Below, one piece after another: positions 10,014-23,203 of a DNA stretch of 64,000 bases. The stretch covers positions 18,414,001-18,478,000 of the forward strand of contig OX637293.1 in the NCBI GenBank assembly GCA_951799445.1, in the 5' to 3' direction. A program made the position numbers and the translations under genes. The stretch's first letter is position 1; every line of letters starts with the position of its first letter. The stretch is from Pseudisothecium myosuroides. Lineage: Eukaryota > Streptophyta > Bryopsida > Hypnales > Lembophyllaceae. The notes beneath the pieces are model-generated. The model was not told the origin of the DNA. It saw nothing but the letters and a program-made list of their open reading frames with translations, and made no database searches.

Positions 10014-13000
10014 TTAGTCACCCTCGAAAAACTCGGCGGTCACACTGAAGAGCGCGTCTTCTAATAAGAGCTCAGCGGTTTCCACTAAAGCGGCCATATT
10101 TGAGTAATCTGGAGAATCAGGTTCTACTTCCTCGTCTTCTACTTCGCCCTTGATTGCCCTCACCAGCGCACTCGGACGAGGAACTTTGGGATCTAAGGGC
10201 TTGAGGGTCTTCTTTGAGCTTTTTCGTGTACCGGGAATGACAGCAAGTGATGCTCTTGGTTCTTCCGGTGTACCTTCTGTTTTGGACCCGTAAGGACGTG
10301 GTGGTAGCTCCCCTTCTCCCAAGCCCATGAATAGCTCGGCAAATGCTTCATCCTTCGTCAATGGCCTCGGATACTCCTGTTGAATCTCTTCAAAACACAA
10401 CTGTACACCAGTGTCAAGTGATCGAAAGGTCTCATCGTGAGTTTCATCGTGTAAGGACTCCTGCAGAAGCTCCAGCATGATACCATTTACAAATTCAGTT
10501 CTTATTTCAATCTCGGATCTCTCTTGGGGCGTCCATGGCAGACGGTCTTCAGCGGAAAGAAGATCTTCAGTGGTTGGGTGGAAGTGCTTTATCTTGATTT
10601 GCCCAATTACTGTGAGGTAGAGCAAGAAGTTGGTGGCAGGAGGAGTACGAGCCTCGTCGTCATCCATGCGCTCAAAGAAGTGGAGGTAAGGATTTGCAGC
10701 CAGTCTTGCTAATGCAAAGTCCGTTACTTTGGACCTTGATGCAATTGTGGACAGTGTTAAGACCGACTTATGTTGGAAATTCTTGTTCCACATGTAGGAG
10801 CTGAGTTCTTTTGGCCATGTATCCACTATTATCTCTGAACTTGCTTCAGTCGGTGAGGAAGAACCGTTGGTTAACGAATTTTCGGGATCCACGAGCAACA
10901 CACTGACCTCTAGGTGGACAGTGGTCTCAAAAAGCTGCGGCCGCACTCCAGCAAGAAACTCAATCTTGCATAGCAATCGCTTGCCTGGATCCAAGACCCC
11001 TCTCTCTGGTTCGATTGTCAACTGGCCATCAAGCTGCTCAGCTGCTGCTACACTTTTTCTCCACCAATATGCAATCTGTAGGGGTACACAAGTATTCTCT
11101 TAGAGAATCATTTTTTGTTGTCCACCTTTAGGGAGAGCATCACAAAAATATGCTAATAGCAAGCACAATAAACATGCAAATGGACAAGATTAGTGCGAAG
11201 TAGAAAATCCTACCGGATTTTTTGGTAACAAGTTTTGTACAGACACCAATTTCTTGGTTACAGATAGCTCCTCGACAACTCCAAAATCGATGAGATCACT
11301 TGACAATACGGATGGAAGCCCGGGCCATTCATAGGGTGTTCCTGGCAATCGTGGATGATTCCCATCTGTGGATGTTGGATCATACGACTCACAAGGAAGG
11401 CGACCTCTTCCTTCAATTTTCAAAAGACCCCCTTCTCCATGTTCCACGTGAACTGAAATTTCAGCTGCGTAGATCTTGGCTTCCAAGGGCTGGAAAAGCC
11501 AATGCACCAAAACCGATTGCATTGGAGGAATAACGCCAGACGGATTGAAGCACCACAACACTCGAAAACCATGGTTCTTTTTCTGCATTTGAAGAAGAGG
11601 TGCCATGTCTAACTCATACTTCATGTCCACACTGCAGTTGTTGATGAGTTCAGTCGTTTGGATGGGTGGATTAACATCTCCTACTACCATAGATTTAAGA
11701 AATTGTGTGTCAGGTTGGTATATCAACACATTTGTTTTTTCTATGATTGTTGTGCCTCTGAGATAAATGTGTACAGTTCGACCGTCCTGGATTTCAAGAA
11801 TGACTGGAAACTCGTGCCTCCCTTCCACATTTGATAGGTAGGAGAATTTTACAAAGGCTGTCCCTCCAGGCTCAAGCTTTCCTTTGCGAGGTTCAATCTC
11901 AAAGTACGGACGCATTAACAGGAGATCGTTTTCATGATCTGTAGCCGGTGCCTCCATTACCCAATTCTCCACGTCGATATCTGTATCATTCCAAAATCTG
12001 AATCCCCAGCTAACCGGTAAAACGGTTCCACTTTTGAACCCCAACCACACAGTAGAAGATCTTGTGCCCAATTGTCGACAGCCCAAATCCAATGAATAGT
12101 CCTCTGGACTATCCTCTATTGCAGCTCCTAAACAAAACAACTCTTGATACACCACCCTTCCGTTTGGCCTTAAGACGATCTTTCCTTCTCTTAGATCCTG
12201 GTTCCATTTCTTGACCAAACGGGAACGGAAAAATTGAGGTGCACTCAATCCATGGGCTCTTGCACTAACAATTTGAACTGTTGGGTGGATGGCATTCATG
12301 GCCAGAGGACAGGAAGTCATAGACTCCACCGCTTCATCGCTCTCATCGTATCGTGTCTCGTGACCACCTTTCTCTCGCAATTCTTGAAAGGTTGCTTCTT
12401 CAAAATTCAAGACTATTGGAGGTAAGAACGTCTTACAGTTGATTTTGAAATCATAGACTTGTGCTTTTGTTGGATGCAAAGTTACGTTTATAGTCTTGGT
12501 CAAGCCGCCGGGGAGTATGCCTCTTTTGCAATCCAAAATCAAGTGGTATGAATCATGTCCGACGTGTGGTCCGTGCTCATATTCTAACAAAAACCGCAAA
12601 TTTCCCACACTTGGGTTGAAAAGCGTAATTGTTTGCTTGTAGGGAAATCCTGTTACAACTGTATCGTAATCCACTTTTTCAGGAGTTATACTAATTGACT
12701 GAGAGATACCTACCCCGTTTACAACTAAAAGAAACTCGTCTAAATCATTACTTGTCACGCCCTCAATTAGATGGATATTGTCTTGAACGAAGGCCTTTTC
12801 AAGAACAGCGGCATACAAGCAATGGACTTTACAATAATAAAGTTTTTTTGTTTTTGGAAAGAACGAAAATTCAATGGAACGTCTTTCCCCTGCTTTTAGA
12901 AGACCATATTCAGGTTTAATATAAAAGGTCTTGGCATATTTCTCAGGAATTTGCCACTCAAAATTTACTGGTATAGCACCCGAATTGATAATTGTTATGT

Positions 13001-16000
13001 TTAGTATCGCTTGAGTCCCAATACTTGTAGGCTTGAAACACACTGCTTGATCCCACCTCTCCAATCTCACCTGCATTTTCCATTCATAACATTCTTAACC
13101 TCTTGCAGGGGGTCCCTTTGCTACAGTGAGTACGCACAGTGAGTTCAGCTAGCTTGTCAGAACCAGTGTTTGGATAGTTTATCTTAATCCAAGGTTTTCC
13201 AGGTATCCCTTCCTTCCCAATATCCAGGGAGGGTTTTGAAGTTGACAGGGTTTAGAATGTTATGTTAGAGTTGAAAGAAACTATCTAAAACAAGTGCTAA
13301 AAACACTCAAGAAAAATTCAATTGAAGAATTTGTTCTACCTAAAGCATGCAAAGATTGCAAGATTTTAAAAGACATTAATATAGTGATTTGATTATCATG
13401 TTGGTGTACAAAGTTCCTTGATTTTCCATTTAGTGAGCAGAGATGACTAGAGAGTATAATATACCTTCGCAATATGGCTGGTGGCCGTAAGATTGACTTG
13501 CATTGTGGTAGTTGCAGAGTCATTAAGGTGAACGATTACACGCCCAAGGCTGACTTTGGGCTCGCCAGCATCAAATCGAAAACTGATAATGTGAAAATCC
13601 TTAGTTGGAATCAGTCCATGACATGGTTTCATTCGAAATTCTGCAGGTAAATGCTCACTCATCCAGTGATACCTGCAAGTCACTCAGTACATTCAATTTT
13701 CTGTCAACAGCTATGGATTGACAATGTCAAAATAATGTTAAAAGCATGAGAAGATTTTCTAAGTTAATCAGTGTTATATTTAGAAAATATTGAACAATTT
13801 TTTCCTTTTCTAAACAATAATTGATGTGTAGGAATAAATTAAGCAACAATCTGCATTCAAAGCATATATGAGTTGGTTTGGGTATTCATTTGGTGAGAGG
13901 GACGTCATTGGAACTCACTCCCACATCAATTTCAGTTATAAATGGCATTGTCTATGAAAAATTACTAAGTAGAAAGTGAAATGAGTAAAGATTTCATTTT
14001 ATATGTATACAAACCTAAGAGGCGTATTGGCATCATGGTTGTAGATCATTATATTTTGGAAAACTGATGTTCCTTTTGCGGCAGGTGGAAAGATAACTTT
14101 GTGCGTGGAAAGTGAGGCCAAGGGCAGAAAAATATGGCTTCTGTCTTGGAATGAATTTCCAGACGTGTGCAGGGTAGATGACCAACACGGCACTACATGG
14201 TAAGAAGTTTGAGTCCATGCGAAACACGATATTAGTTGGAAATAGAACATGTCACCCTGTATAAAATTAGTTCAGTCATAACAAGCTAGGTTGCACAAAA
14301 ATTCTACAAAATAGTTTGTACTTTTAATATCCAAAATAGACATCTATCATTTGACAAGTCACACCTCAAGTGATCAATAAAGCTGAACTCATCTTTACCT
14401 GTAGTGGCTTGAATGTGATACTAAATGGCACAGAAGATCCTGCTGCAATTTTTGACTTCTCTGGGTTGATTCGAAATAGAGTCTTTAATGGCTCTAATAC
14501 AGAGTTCGTCTTTGGAGGAAGTTTACTAGCTACATATCGAGCTCGATGCAATGCAACATGTGCATGCTCGTACTCCCACGGTGCCATCCACATCACGGTA
14601 ACAGGGTCTGCAAGATTGTTCTTGACGTATACAATTTTTTCAGGTGTTTCAACATTGGGCTTGCTAAGGCCAAAGTCAAAGTATGTGGTGTCGATAGTAA
14701 TGGGATCCCAGTCTACCATTCGCCCGACAAAAAACTCCTCCCAGCACTCGAAGGCTGATACTCTTCCTGTTGCCTCTTGCCTATGGTACATCACCAAGCC
14801 GTCACTGTTTTCAGGTATCTGCACCACCAAGTTGTTGTTTTTTGAATTCTAGGCCAATGGTGAACAAAGAAATAAAATTCTGAAGCTAACAAAAAAAACC
14901 ATTTTCTAAATTTATGTATGTTGGTTAAACCGTTTTGAACTTCCAATTGTACGGCTACTCAGGACTAAAGAATAGCATACATGAGAAATGTAAGAAAAAA
15001 TTTAATCTCTTTTGTGAAAGCCCGATTGCAGTCATACCTGAATGTCCCAGTCATGAGAACGTGGAAACAATTGAGCCTCTTGTGGTTCCGAATTTAGCAA
15101 CATGTTGGCCAGGGCGCCCGAGGAAGTACCCGGACTACGCATCCCACTGCTTCGGAACTTCACGTGCTGTCCAGACGGAGTTTCAAGCCATGACCACTCC
15201 GGAGGATCATCTTGAGTATCGTCGGTTGGGTCCCCATAGAAGATATCCATCGGGTCAAAATACTTGGCTGCAATTTCAGCATCTTCATGGTCTTGAAATG
15301 CGGCCAATTCAGGTACATCTTTCTTTAATACATGGGCCATTTCCCTTTCTGCTATTATGAGCTTGAGATTCTCGCGATGCTCGTAAACATGGTAGGGTAA
15401 TATGGTGGCAGCTCTCAAGGCAACCTTGTAGCTTGTTCCCATCAAATCAACAAAGAGTGGATATTGATCTTCAAGAATGATGAACACGCGCTTGTAGTAA
15501 TTGGCCGTCTCCACAGGTCGGAAATTGCAATGAAGGAGTACTGATCGATTCGGATTCACAACTGCCCTCGTTTGTGGCCACTCAAAGTATCGGATTTCGT
15601 CGGTGACAAATTGGAAATGCACGGGAGCGGCCGAGTGATTTTCCAAGGTTACAGTTCGGTGAGAAATACTGCCACTCTCCACACTACCAAAATCCATGAA
15701 AGGAACAGAGAGTTTGATGACTGGGCGAGCTGCAGTCCCTGAGCAAGCAAACAGCGCACGACGAGCCTGAGATGTCACGACTTCAAATTGCTCAAAAGAG
15801 AAGGTTCCGGCTACAACTGGATGGTAAAGTACCTGCAACAGAGAGCGGAGAGCAGGCTCCTTACCATCACATCCACCTAGGCCCTCAAACTTTCGACCAA
15901 ACCGGGAACTGTGTAAGGTAAACATGCCTATTACCAAGCAGATTTGCTATCTAGATACCTTGCAGAAGCTTTTTGTCAAATCACGCAATTTTCAGAGATT

Positions 16001-18854
16001 GAGAAATTTGAAAATTGATGAAAGATACAGATAGTAGATATGTCAACGAAGCTTGCGCATAATGAACATGCCTGTAGTGAGAGCTAATAGACGGATTGAT
16101 GCAAGTCGTGTAAGAGGGATGGTAAGATGCGAGGTAGAACAATCCAATGTTGTTACTCACCCAATTCCGACATCTGCTGGACCCTCCCATTTGCGTCAGT
16201 CACCCACCCATTACAACAATCTTAGCAACCCTTTAGCATCATGACAATGCACTTGGGGAGGGGACACGTCAGTGTATGGTTCAACATGGGTCTACTCATG
16301 CTTTACCAATTTAGTCTCAACAAACTTTGAAAAAGCACAGAAAATTCATTTCATGTTACAATCTCTTGATTCTACTTGCAAATGGCTTCTGCAAGGAAGG
16401 TTTGACTAAGAATAGTATAGTACAAAAGAAAGATAGCGCCAAACTCCATCAGACCAAGTTTGGGTGCTTCAAGGAGTTTCGTCCTGTGTTTTTCTCAAAC
16501 TTTGGCTTCTCATTGTACACACTCTACAATTAACTCGTATATCTTCTAAATTTTCAACATTCAAGAACGCTTTCACTTGAAATATACTCTAATTGTAAAA
16601 CAACAAATCATAACTAATAAAAGAAAAGTTGGAGGTAGATAGATGATTGGTGAGAGATAGAACCTTGAGAGGAAGGAAGGAATTTGGTGGAATCGATCCT
16701 TTCATTGGGCTGATTGTAAATACACTGTCGTGCCCATAATACCAAGCTTCAACTCGCTGAATGGTGAAGTGTGCTATCACTGGAGATATGTTGGTTACCC
16801 TTTGCTCCATTTCTTTTGATGTGCGGTTGAGGACATCTCCGAAATCCATGACTTGATAAAGTAAGGTTAGAAAAGTGTATTTCCCAATGCCAAACAACTT
16901 AACTTGTCCCGTTGTCTTTGTTGTTGTTCCAACACTCGCCTGGAAATTGTGATTTTACCTGCAGTTAGTATCCTCTTACTTCAGAAGTAGTCAATCATAA
17001 TAGAACGTTATCATGGTTGTCAGTAGAAAATAAATTTATTCCACAAATTGTGTCAATGTAAAATCGTTCAATTTTCTTGGTGACATTAGAGATAATTGTA
17101 AAGTGAACCCCAATCTGTATGTGGGGTGTCCTGAACTAAGAATAGTACAAAATGAACACAACACCAAACTTCATCACACCCCAGTTTGGGTGCTTCAAAG
17201 AGTTTCGTCTTGTGTTTTTCTCAAATTCTAGCTCCTCACCCTAGTTTGGGTGCTTTAAGGAGTTTCGTCCTATGTTTTTCTCAAACTCCGGCTCCCAATC
17301 CCTCCTTGCACACACTTTATGATTAACTCTATTATCTTCAAAGTCCTTTATTTTGCAGGCATGAATTTATGGAAACAAGATTGAAGGATGTCTTACAGTT
17401 CCCTTGTAAGCTGTTGCGTCGTCAGGACAGAAATGGCAAGACATTGTAGCAACCTGTCCGGGCTTCAAATTCCCTTGAAGTGGCGTAATTGAAAACGGGT
17501 GCGTCACCGAGAGCCATTTGAATCCAACAATGAATTCTTGATCGTTGTGAATGTCAAATGTCTTGGTGGTGATATCTTTGACTGGACAATACTTGTAGTC
17601 AATGTGCACTGGAAGCCCCAAATTTACAGATGGAAGCAAGCCTCTCAAGTGCAAAGTGAAAGGCCCCTGAAAAAAGAACAAAAAAATTCAGAGCGTAGTC
17701 AAGATGATTAACCCTGGAAGGATGCGGCCTCCCTCGACCAAAGTAGTCACCAAAATACTTTGATAATTGAACCAATAAGTGCATTCTTTGTTTCTACAGT
17801 TAACAGTGAAGTCATTCATTGAACATTTTAGGTCTGCAGTAGCCTTCCCAAGTTAAAGCATCAAAAACTTCAAGATCTAGATTAGTCCGTATATTTTGAG
17901 CATTGTAGAAACTACTCCGTGATGTTTATTTTCATTGGCATGTGCATAGATTTTATTGACAAAATATGAAGTTTGATGTACTACCTTTGATTGGTATATA
18001 ACCTAATTCAATTTTTCCATTTTAATATGTTAAGATGGTATGGACATCACCAATCATAAATGAGAGTTTACCCGAGCTGTTCGGAAAGGTATTGTGCTAT
18101 AATATTCTTCAACACTTTTAGGAAGGAAGTAAATAATAATTGCAGCAGTCATGCCTGGATTCAACCTTGCGTGAGGTTCTTGAAAATTAGTCTTAAAATA
18201 AGGTGAGGTGGGTTCCTCCCATCTCAGTGTCTGCACTTCACAATTTGCAATACCTTTAAAAATTAGATTTTGATAGTAGAACTATCCCCAATAGATTCTT
18301 CATTCACATTGGTCATAAAACTAGAGCTATTTTTCTTTTTTTTTATAGAAATTAGGTTTCACATTAGGAGGTCATGAAAAAAAATCACCAAAGGTTCATA
18401 ATGTAAAGCATCAGTAAATGAATGAGGTTCATATCAATCCAAAATAAGAATGATAGAAGTTTAGGTGAATTATTTGCATCACGTGTAGCACAACTATAAT
18501 TGTGTTACTTAGTCAAGTCCATTTTTGAAGACATGTTCATAACTTCATATATATAATTTTTTATTTTGATAAAATACAAATACAAATTCAATAGATATAT
18601 TTTGTGTACATTTTTTTTCATTGATCCAAACTACTAACTCAAGATTGTTACATTCTTTTGCTTTGTATAAATAAACATACCTGTACTTTATTCAATATGT
18701 TCTTTATAAAAAAAGTCTTTTGGTGTTCTCGCCCTGGCTTCCATCTTTCCCATTCTACCTCACTTGGACAATCTAATTTGAGGCGAATTTTTCGAAGGTC
18801 TCTATCATTTTTTAGGCTCTCCACTCCATGCTTTGGAGCTTCAAACATCTTCAT
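10014..18854 (-). CDS. CFAP65: Cilia- and flagella-associated protein 65 (CFAP65/CCDC108-like)
   Basis: Ten coding exons read in phase on the minus strand: 18681-18854, 18072-18230, 17397-17666, 16664-16939, 15038-15832, 14399-14848, 14015-14256, 13465-13672, 11214-13070, 10014-11075. They give about 1830 residues; animal CFAP65 is about 1900. The protein is a string of ASH/MSP-like immunoglobulin-fold domains, seen as repeated patterns such as ITPLQGNLKPGQ, SFTFKPLQ-type and ITIINSGAIPVNFEWQI strands, and an acidic C-terminus. In animals and algae CFAP65 is part of the central apparatus of motile cilia and is needed for sperm flagella. Exon junctions restore family-like text, for example PLK+VLYHPV and PKNP+IAYWW. 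The first ATG is uncertain: the frame is open up to 18923. One donor, GTTCTA after 16664, is non-ideal. Confidence 0.9.
16425..17290. repeat. 60-bp repeat in CFAP65 introns (one single copy plus a tandem pair)
   Basis: The word AGTTTGGGTGCTTCAAGGAG, followed by TTTCGTC.T.TGTTTTTCTCAAA, occurs three times: about 16457-16500, 17183-17224 and 17243-17284. The last two are in tandem with a period of exactly 60 bp. The first copy and the pair share further upstream sequence (AGCGCCAAACTCCATCA / ACACCAAACTTCATCA), so a longer segment was copied between the two introns flanking exon 16664-16939. Confidence 0.75.
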
Positions 18855-18923
18855 TTTTTTCTTAATGAAATTCCAAAAATCAAAATAGTAGAGAGTAGTC
18901 TCTCTAGTTATAATTTTACCCAA

Positions 18924-20841
18924 AAAACTGAATCTATTGAGTTATCATTTCAAAAAAAATTACATTACAAAAATATTGCAAACAAGAGATATAATTATCA
19001 AAAGTTAGATTTATCTTTGCATGAAAACTATTATTCCAATAGTTTACTAAGCAAGCAACAAGCAAATCATAAGATAGCACATTCAATACTCTAAGGTAAT
19101 AAAAAAAAATCTTTATTGAAGATTAATGCATATTTCAAATTTACATTTTATTCATCAAAAGTTTTATATCCACCATAATGAAAACTGATATACACAAATG
19201 ATAAACTAAAGATGACTTGAAATTTGTGAAGCTAGTGAGGTCTACGACCTAACAAGAGGCTATTGATTGGTACAACAATGTTGAATTTGCTCCAAAGAAA
19301 TAACACGTGGAATAACACATCTATTAGACTTCCAAGTTTGTTGACCCTAGAGTTATTATTCTTTTAGCATCACTTTGCATTTGCATTGCCCTCAATCCCC
19401 CCTCAAAAATAATGAAGAAAATCTCCCTTAAATTTATATAATATAGACAATCATTTTCAAACCATGTATTCCAAGAAATGTCATGGTTCCTCCAAGTCAC
19501 TCTTACGTATGTGAGAAGTCGTTGCCTCAACAATCGAATCATTGTGAAAATAATAAAATAATCAATGTCCGCTACAATTTGTGATAAAAAAAAGATATGC
19601 AACTGAGAACGCAACAAGAAGTGCAATTAGAAAACATTGCTTTTAGCATTGTTTATATACAAAACACAAATCACTTGTAATGTTGTTACTTCATCTCAAA
19701 ATTCAATCCTTCACAATTTAAGGCATTGGAAAAAAATTGAACCCTCTTCACAATTTATTGGCTTTGGAATAATTGAATCAAAACAATCCCAATTAGCCAT
19801 ATAAATCAATTTATGTCATTACAAGGCTGAAGTTATAAGGGCACTTATAGAATATGGAGTTGGACAAAGTTGCTTAGTAAAGTTTAAGGAAATTAAGTTG
19901 CAGACCTAATTTTTAGGGTTCTATAACCTAAGAACTTCACTTCAAAAACTTTATCCCAATAGAATTTTTTTCCAATTGTTTTAATTAATTGATACCATAT
20001 TTTTTGAAGTTCATTGAAGTGTTTCATTCAAATTCTACTTTTTATTTATTAATTGTAGAACAACTACACATGATCTTAAGAAAGTGAAAAACTGACAAAG
20101 TGAGTTGAATAAGGCCGTAAGTAATCAAAATGGATGCTAAAGATTGCAAAGGGTCGTAAATAGTCAACTAATGGATAACAATGAACAAGGATAAGCAAGC
20201 AAGCAAATGGATAGGTATGTTTCAAGTGGATGAAAGTGTATATCCAAAAATATATGAATTTAAAAAAAAATTAAATTTGTTTAATGCTACACTAATAAAT
20301 TTAATTCATGCAAGAATTTGAAGGAATTATAGATGAATGTGATCAAATTTGAATGAACGTTTGGATGAATGTAGATGAAATGATTGAAAATTAGATTGAA
20401 ATTAATGAAAACGAATGAAAATCATACTATTGGAGATTGTAAAAACAAAATGAAGACCGCATTGTATTAATTTTATCATAATAGTGAGCCTAGTATATTT
20501 GCATAATTCTCATATTACTCAATTCAATGGTAATAATTAAGCAAAATCTATTTTTAAGAATAGATGACAAGTTTCTTAGAAAGCTATATATTTTTAAATT
20601 TTTGACAAGAATAAAAACCTTGTAAAAATTGCATTTTTAAGCATTTGCCGAGCCCCAATTTTTTTTAAATCTAACAAAAAATGTTGACCTTCAAATACAA
20701 AATACAATAGTATGAGTGGGGGTTATTATTTTAAGGTCCACTAATTGAATTATTCTTTGTACATATTATATATGGAAAATTATTTTATAATATATATACA
20801 TAATTTTTAGTAATTTTTTAATGAAAATTTTAATTTAAATG

Positions 20842-20879
<38 letters not shown>

Positions 20880-21055
20880 TATAATAATTTTTTTAAAGTT
20901 GAAATTCTACAACACCAATTATAAATAAAGTAATCATAATTTGACAGTTTAAATATATACTTAATTAAATATAAATATAATACGGAGTTATAAACTACAA
21001 GTATGACTCATTTATATTAGAACAAGCTTTTTTTTGCCAATTTTTTGTTGAATAG
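18924..21055. other. AT-rich intergenic DNA upstream of CFAP65
   Basis: No coding frame of note is present. The CFAP65 promoter should lie just right of 18924. A long (TA)n run lies at 20844-20875. The rest is AT-rich with homopolymer runs and no recognised feature. Confidence 0.5.
20844..20875. repeat. (TA)n microsatellite
   Basis: About 15 uninterrupted TA dinucleotides within an AT-rich stretch; likely to vary in length between individuals. Confidence 0.9.
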
Positions 21056-21745
21056 TACTCTCTCCATTCCAAAATGATCTTTTTGTTTGACAAAATGTTC
21101 CAGATTAAGCTTGAATAAGAAAAGAAAAAAATTGTTTTGACTTATGAATAGAGTTCCATGCTCTCCTATCGTCTTGAAATTTTGAATTTTGGATTAATTT
21201 CTCAAAGGATGCTTTTGAAGAACTTAAAAAGCTATATATATGGGGGCATTTTCATAGAGCACTGATAGCCACTAGATTATTCACTGTAGACCCATTCGAT
21301 ATCAAATTCATGAAAAGAATATGGTCAACAGTGAGTTGAGATTTTGAAAACTTTGGCTTGCATCACAAAGTTCCTCTGTCACGAAATGTCAACAATTAAT
21401 TGCACGATTATCGTCAAGCACTACTTTCGTGTTACATTCATTCGTTTGGAAACATTGTTACAACACAATAATGACATTCATTAATACCATGCAGTTGAGG
21501 CATGTCATTCATATTCGAGTTTGAAGTACTAAAGTTGCACGATAACTATGCATGACGAAATATGTATGTCTTTAGTGGTTTAGTGATGGATGACTAACTT
21601 CGTGCAGCATCAGTGTTTTTTTAAGACATATTAAGTTAGTCTAATAATCACTCAATATCATGTCCATGCATAGATATTGTACTAACATCGCATTTTTTTT
21701 ATTTTTCACAATTTCAATACTAAGTCAATTGAAAAGCAGCAGGAA

Positions 21746-22113
21746 TTGTATTCAAAGTAGAAATTCAGACTTCATTTAGGCATAGAAGAATAACTTTTTT
21801 CAAAAAACTTTGAACTAAGTAAAGTTAGTAAATTAAGATAGCTTTCATCTCAAAAATTCCATTTGAGATTTAGAGTTTCTAGTCAAAAGTTATAGACAAA
21901 GTTCAGAGACGGGTTGGAAGAGACATTTTTTTGACATTTTCAAACATTGCCTTTGAATTTTGTCCATAACTTTTGATTGGAGGCTCTAAATCTCAAACGG
22001 ATTTTTGGAGATGAAAGCTATATTCATTTACCAACTTTTATTAGTTAAAAGTTTTTAAAAAAAAGGTAATTTACTATGTCAAACTGAGGTTTGAATTTCT
22101 ACTTTGAACACAA
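21746..22113. repeat. Fold-back repeat (two ~180-bp inverted arms)
   Basis: The left arm (from TTCAAAGTAGAAATTCAGAC, about 21746) and right arm (to TTTGAATTTCTACTTTGAAC, about 22113) are imperfect inverted copies around a centre near 21930. Shared words include CAAAAAACTTTGAACTAA against TTAGTTAAAAGTTTTT, TTTCATCTC against GAGATGAAAG, and TCAAAAGTTATAGACAAA against TTTGTCCATAACTTTTGA. A single arm of the same repeat recurs at 51140-51335. Confidence 0.7.
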
Positions 22114-22244
22114 TTTATACATTTTCAAAACAACTTGACTATGAGAAGTCAAGCTATCATCTTCAAGTTGTCCCATATCTTTTGAATGTTCATAGAGTGG
22201 ATTTTAGTATAAAGAGGGCCTCTCCACCCTCAGCTCTCACCAAC

Positions 22245-23035
22245 TGCCAATGAAGAGATTTCATCACTACGTTACCAAGTTTCTTGGTGGCCTATTCATG
22301 GAATCAATTCAGGCTACAATGAAGTAATTCTTTCACTACGCTATCTAGTTTCTTGGCAGCCTATTGATGGATTTAGTTCAAGCTTAAATTTGATGGCCTA
22401 CAGTAATGATGGATTTAATTCAAAATGCCAAGGATTAATTTAAGAACTGTTTTTTTAATTAGAATGGTGATCAACAATTGAACATTGACAATACTTTTTG
22501 GAACATTGATACCAGTTAATGAGCAATATTGCAGTAATGACTCCAATGACAATGTTGTCATGGATTTTCTGTATCCTTCAATGCACAAAAAATGCACGAT
22601 AAAGAATGTAAATTTTCGTGCATAATTTGTGTCTTTTGCACACTTGTGATTAACGTATAAAAGTGACATAGTTAATATAAATTACAAAGTAGTGCCATTT
22701 CTTTGTAGTAATTGTGTGCATTGTAACGATGCGATAACTTGCAAATTAACGTACGTACCCATGAAACAATAGTAACTACATGATAATTGCTAACAATTCG
22801 TCGGATCTGAACTTTGAGATGTGACTTTAGACCATGTACATCTTGATATCTAATTCTAGCATCAACATCCTTCATTAAAAAGAACCCCTTTGATATGAGG
22901 GTTGTCCCTCTAATGGGAGGAAGTGAACTTCAATTAGTTGACTGTTTTGATGGTTGTGCCTCCAATGAGAGGGAGGTAATAGTTTGATGAACTCCTTATT
23001 TTAATGGCTAGGCCATGCCTCTGATGGGCAAGGAT
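22245..23035. repeat. Short imperfect tandem repeats
   Basis: Two families lie here. A ~70-bp unit with TTTC.TCACTACG.TA.C.AGTTTCTTGG.GGCCTATT.ATGGA occurs at about 22255-22305 and 22326-22376. A second ~65-bp unit with TTTTGATGGTTGTGCCTCCAATGAGAGGGA-type sequence occurs three times between about 22888 and 23035. No coding potential is seen. Confidence 0.55.
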
Positions 23036-23203
23036 TGATTTTTATTCAACGCCCTGTTTTCAAGGATTTGTTATCAAGGATTTGGCTATTGTGCTTCTAC
23101 AGTATCTACCTCCTTGCTAATCCCCTTCCTCGTACAACAAAATGATCATTTTGGGACAAAAAATTATGACCAACAAGAAGATCATTTGGGGATGGAGGGA
23201 ATA

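Larger units (their letters stand above)
21056..23203. mobile_element. Element with mariner/Stowaway-like terminal inverted repeats
   Basis: The left end reads TA then CTCTCTCCATTCCAAAATGA followed by TCTTTTTG. The right end, reverse-complemented, reads TA then TTCCCTCCATCCCCAAATGA followed by TCTTCTTG. These ~28-bp inverted ends resemble the CTCCCTCC-type termini of plant Tc1/mariner and Stowaway elements, and both are flanked by TA, their usual target. The ~2.1 kb interior has no long frame and no recognised DDE transposase; it holds fold-back and tandem repeats. It is either a large non-autonomous derivative or two unrelated Stowaway ends. Confidence 0.55.
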
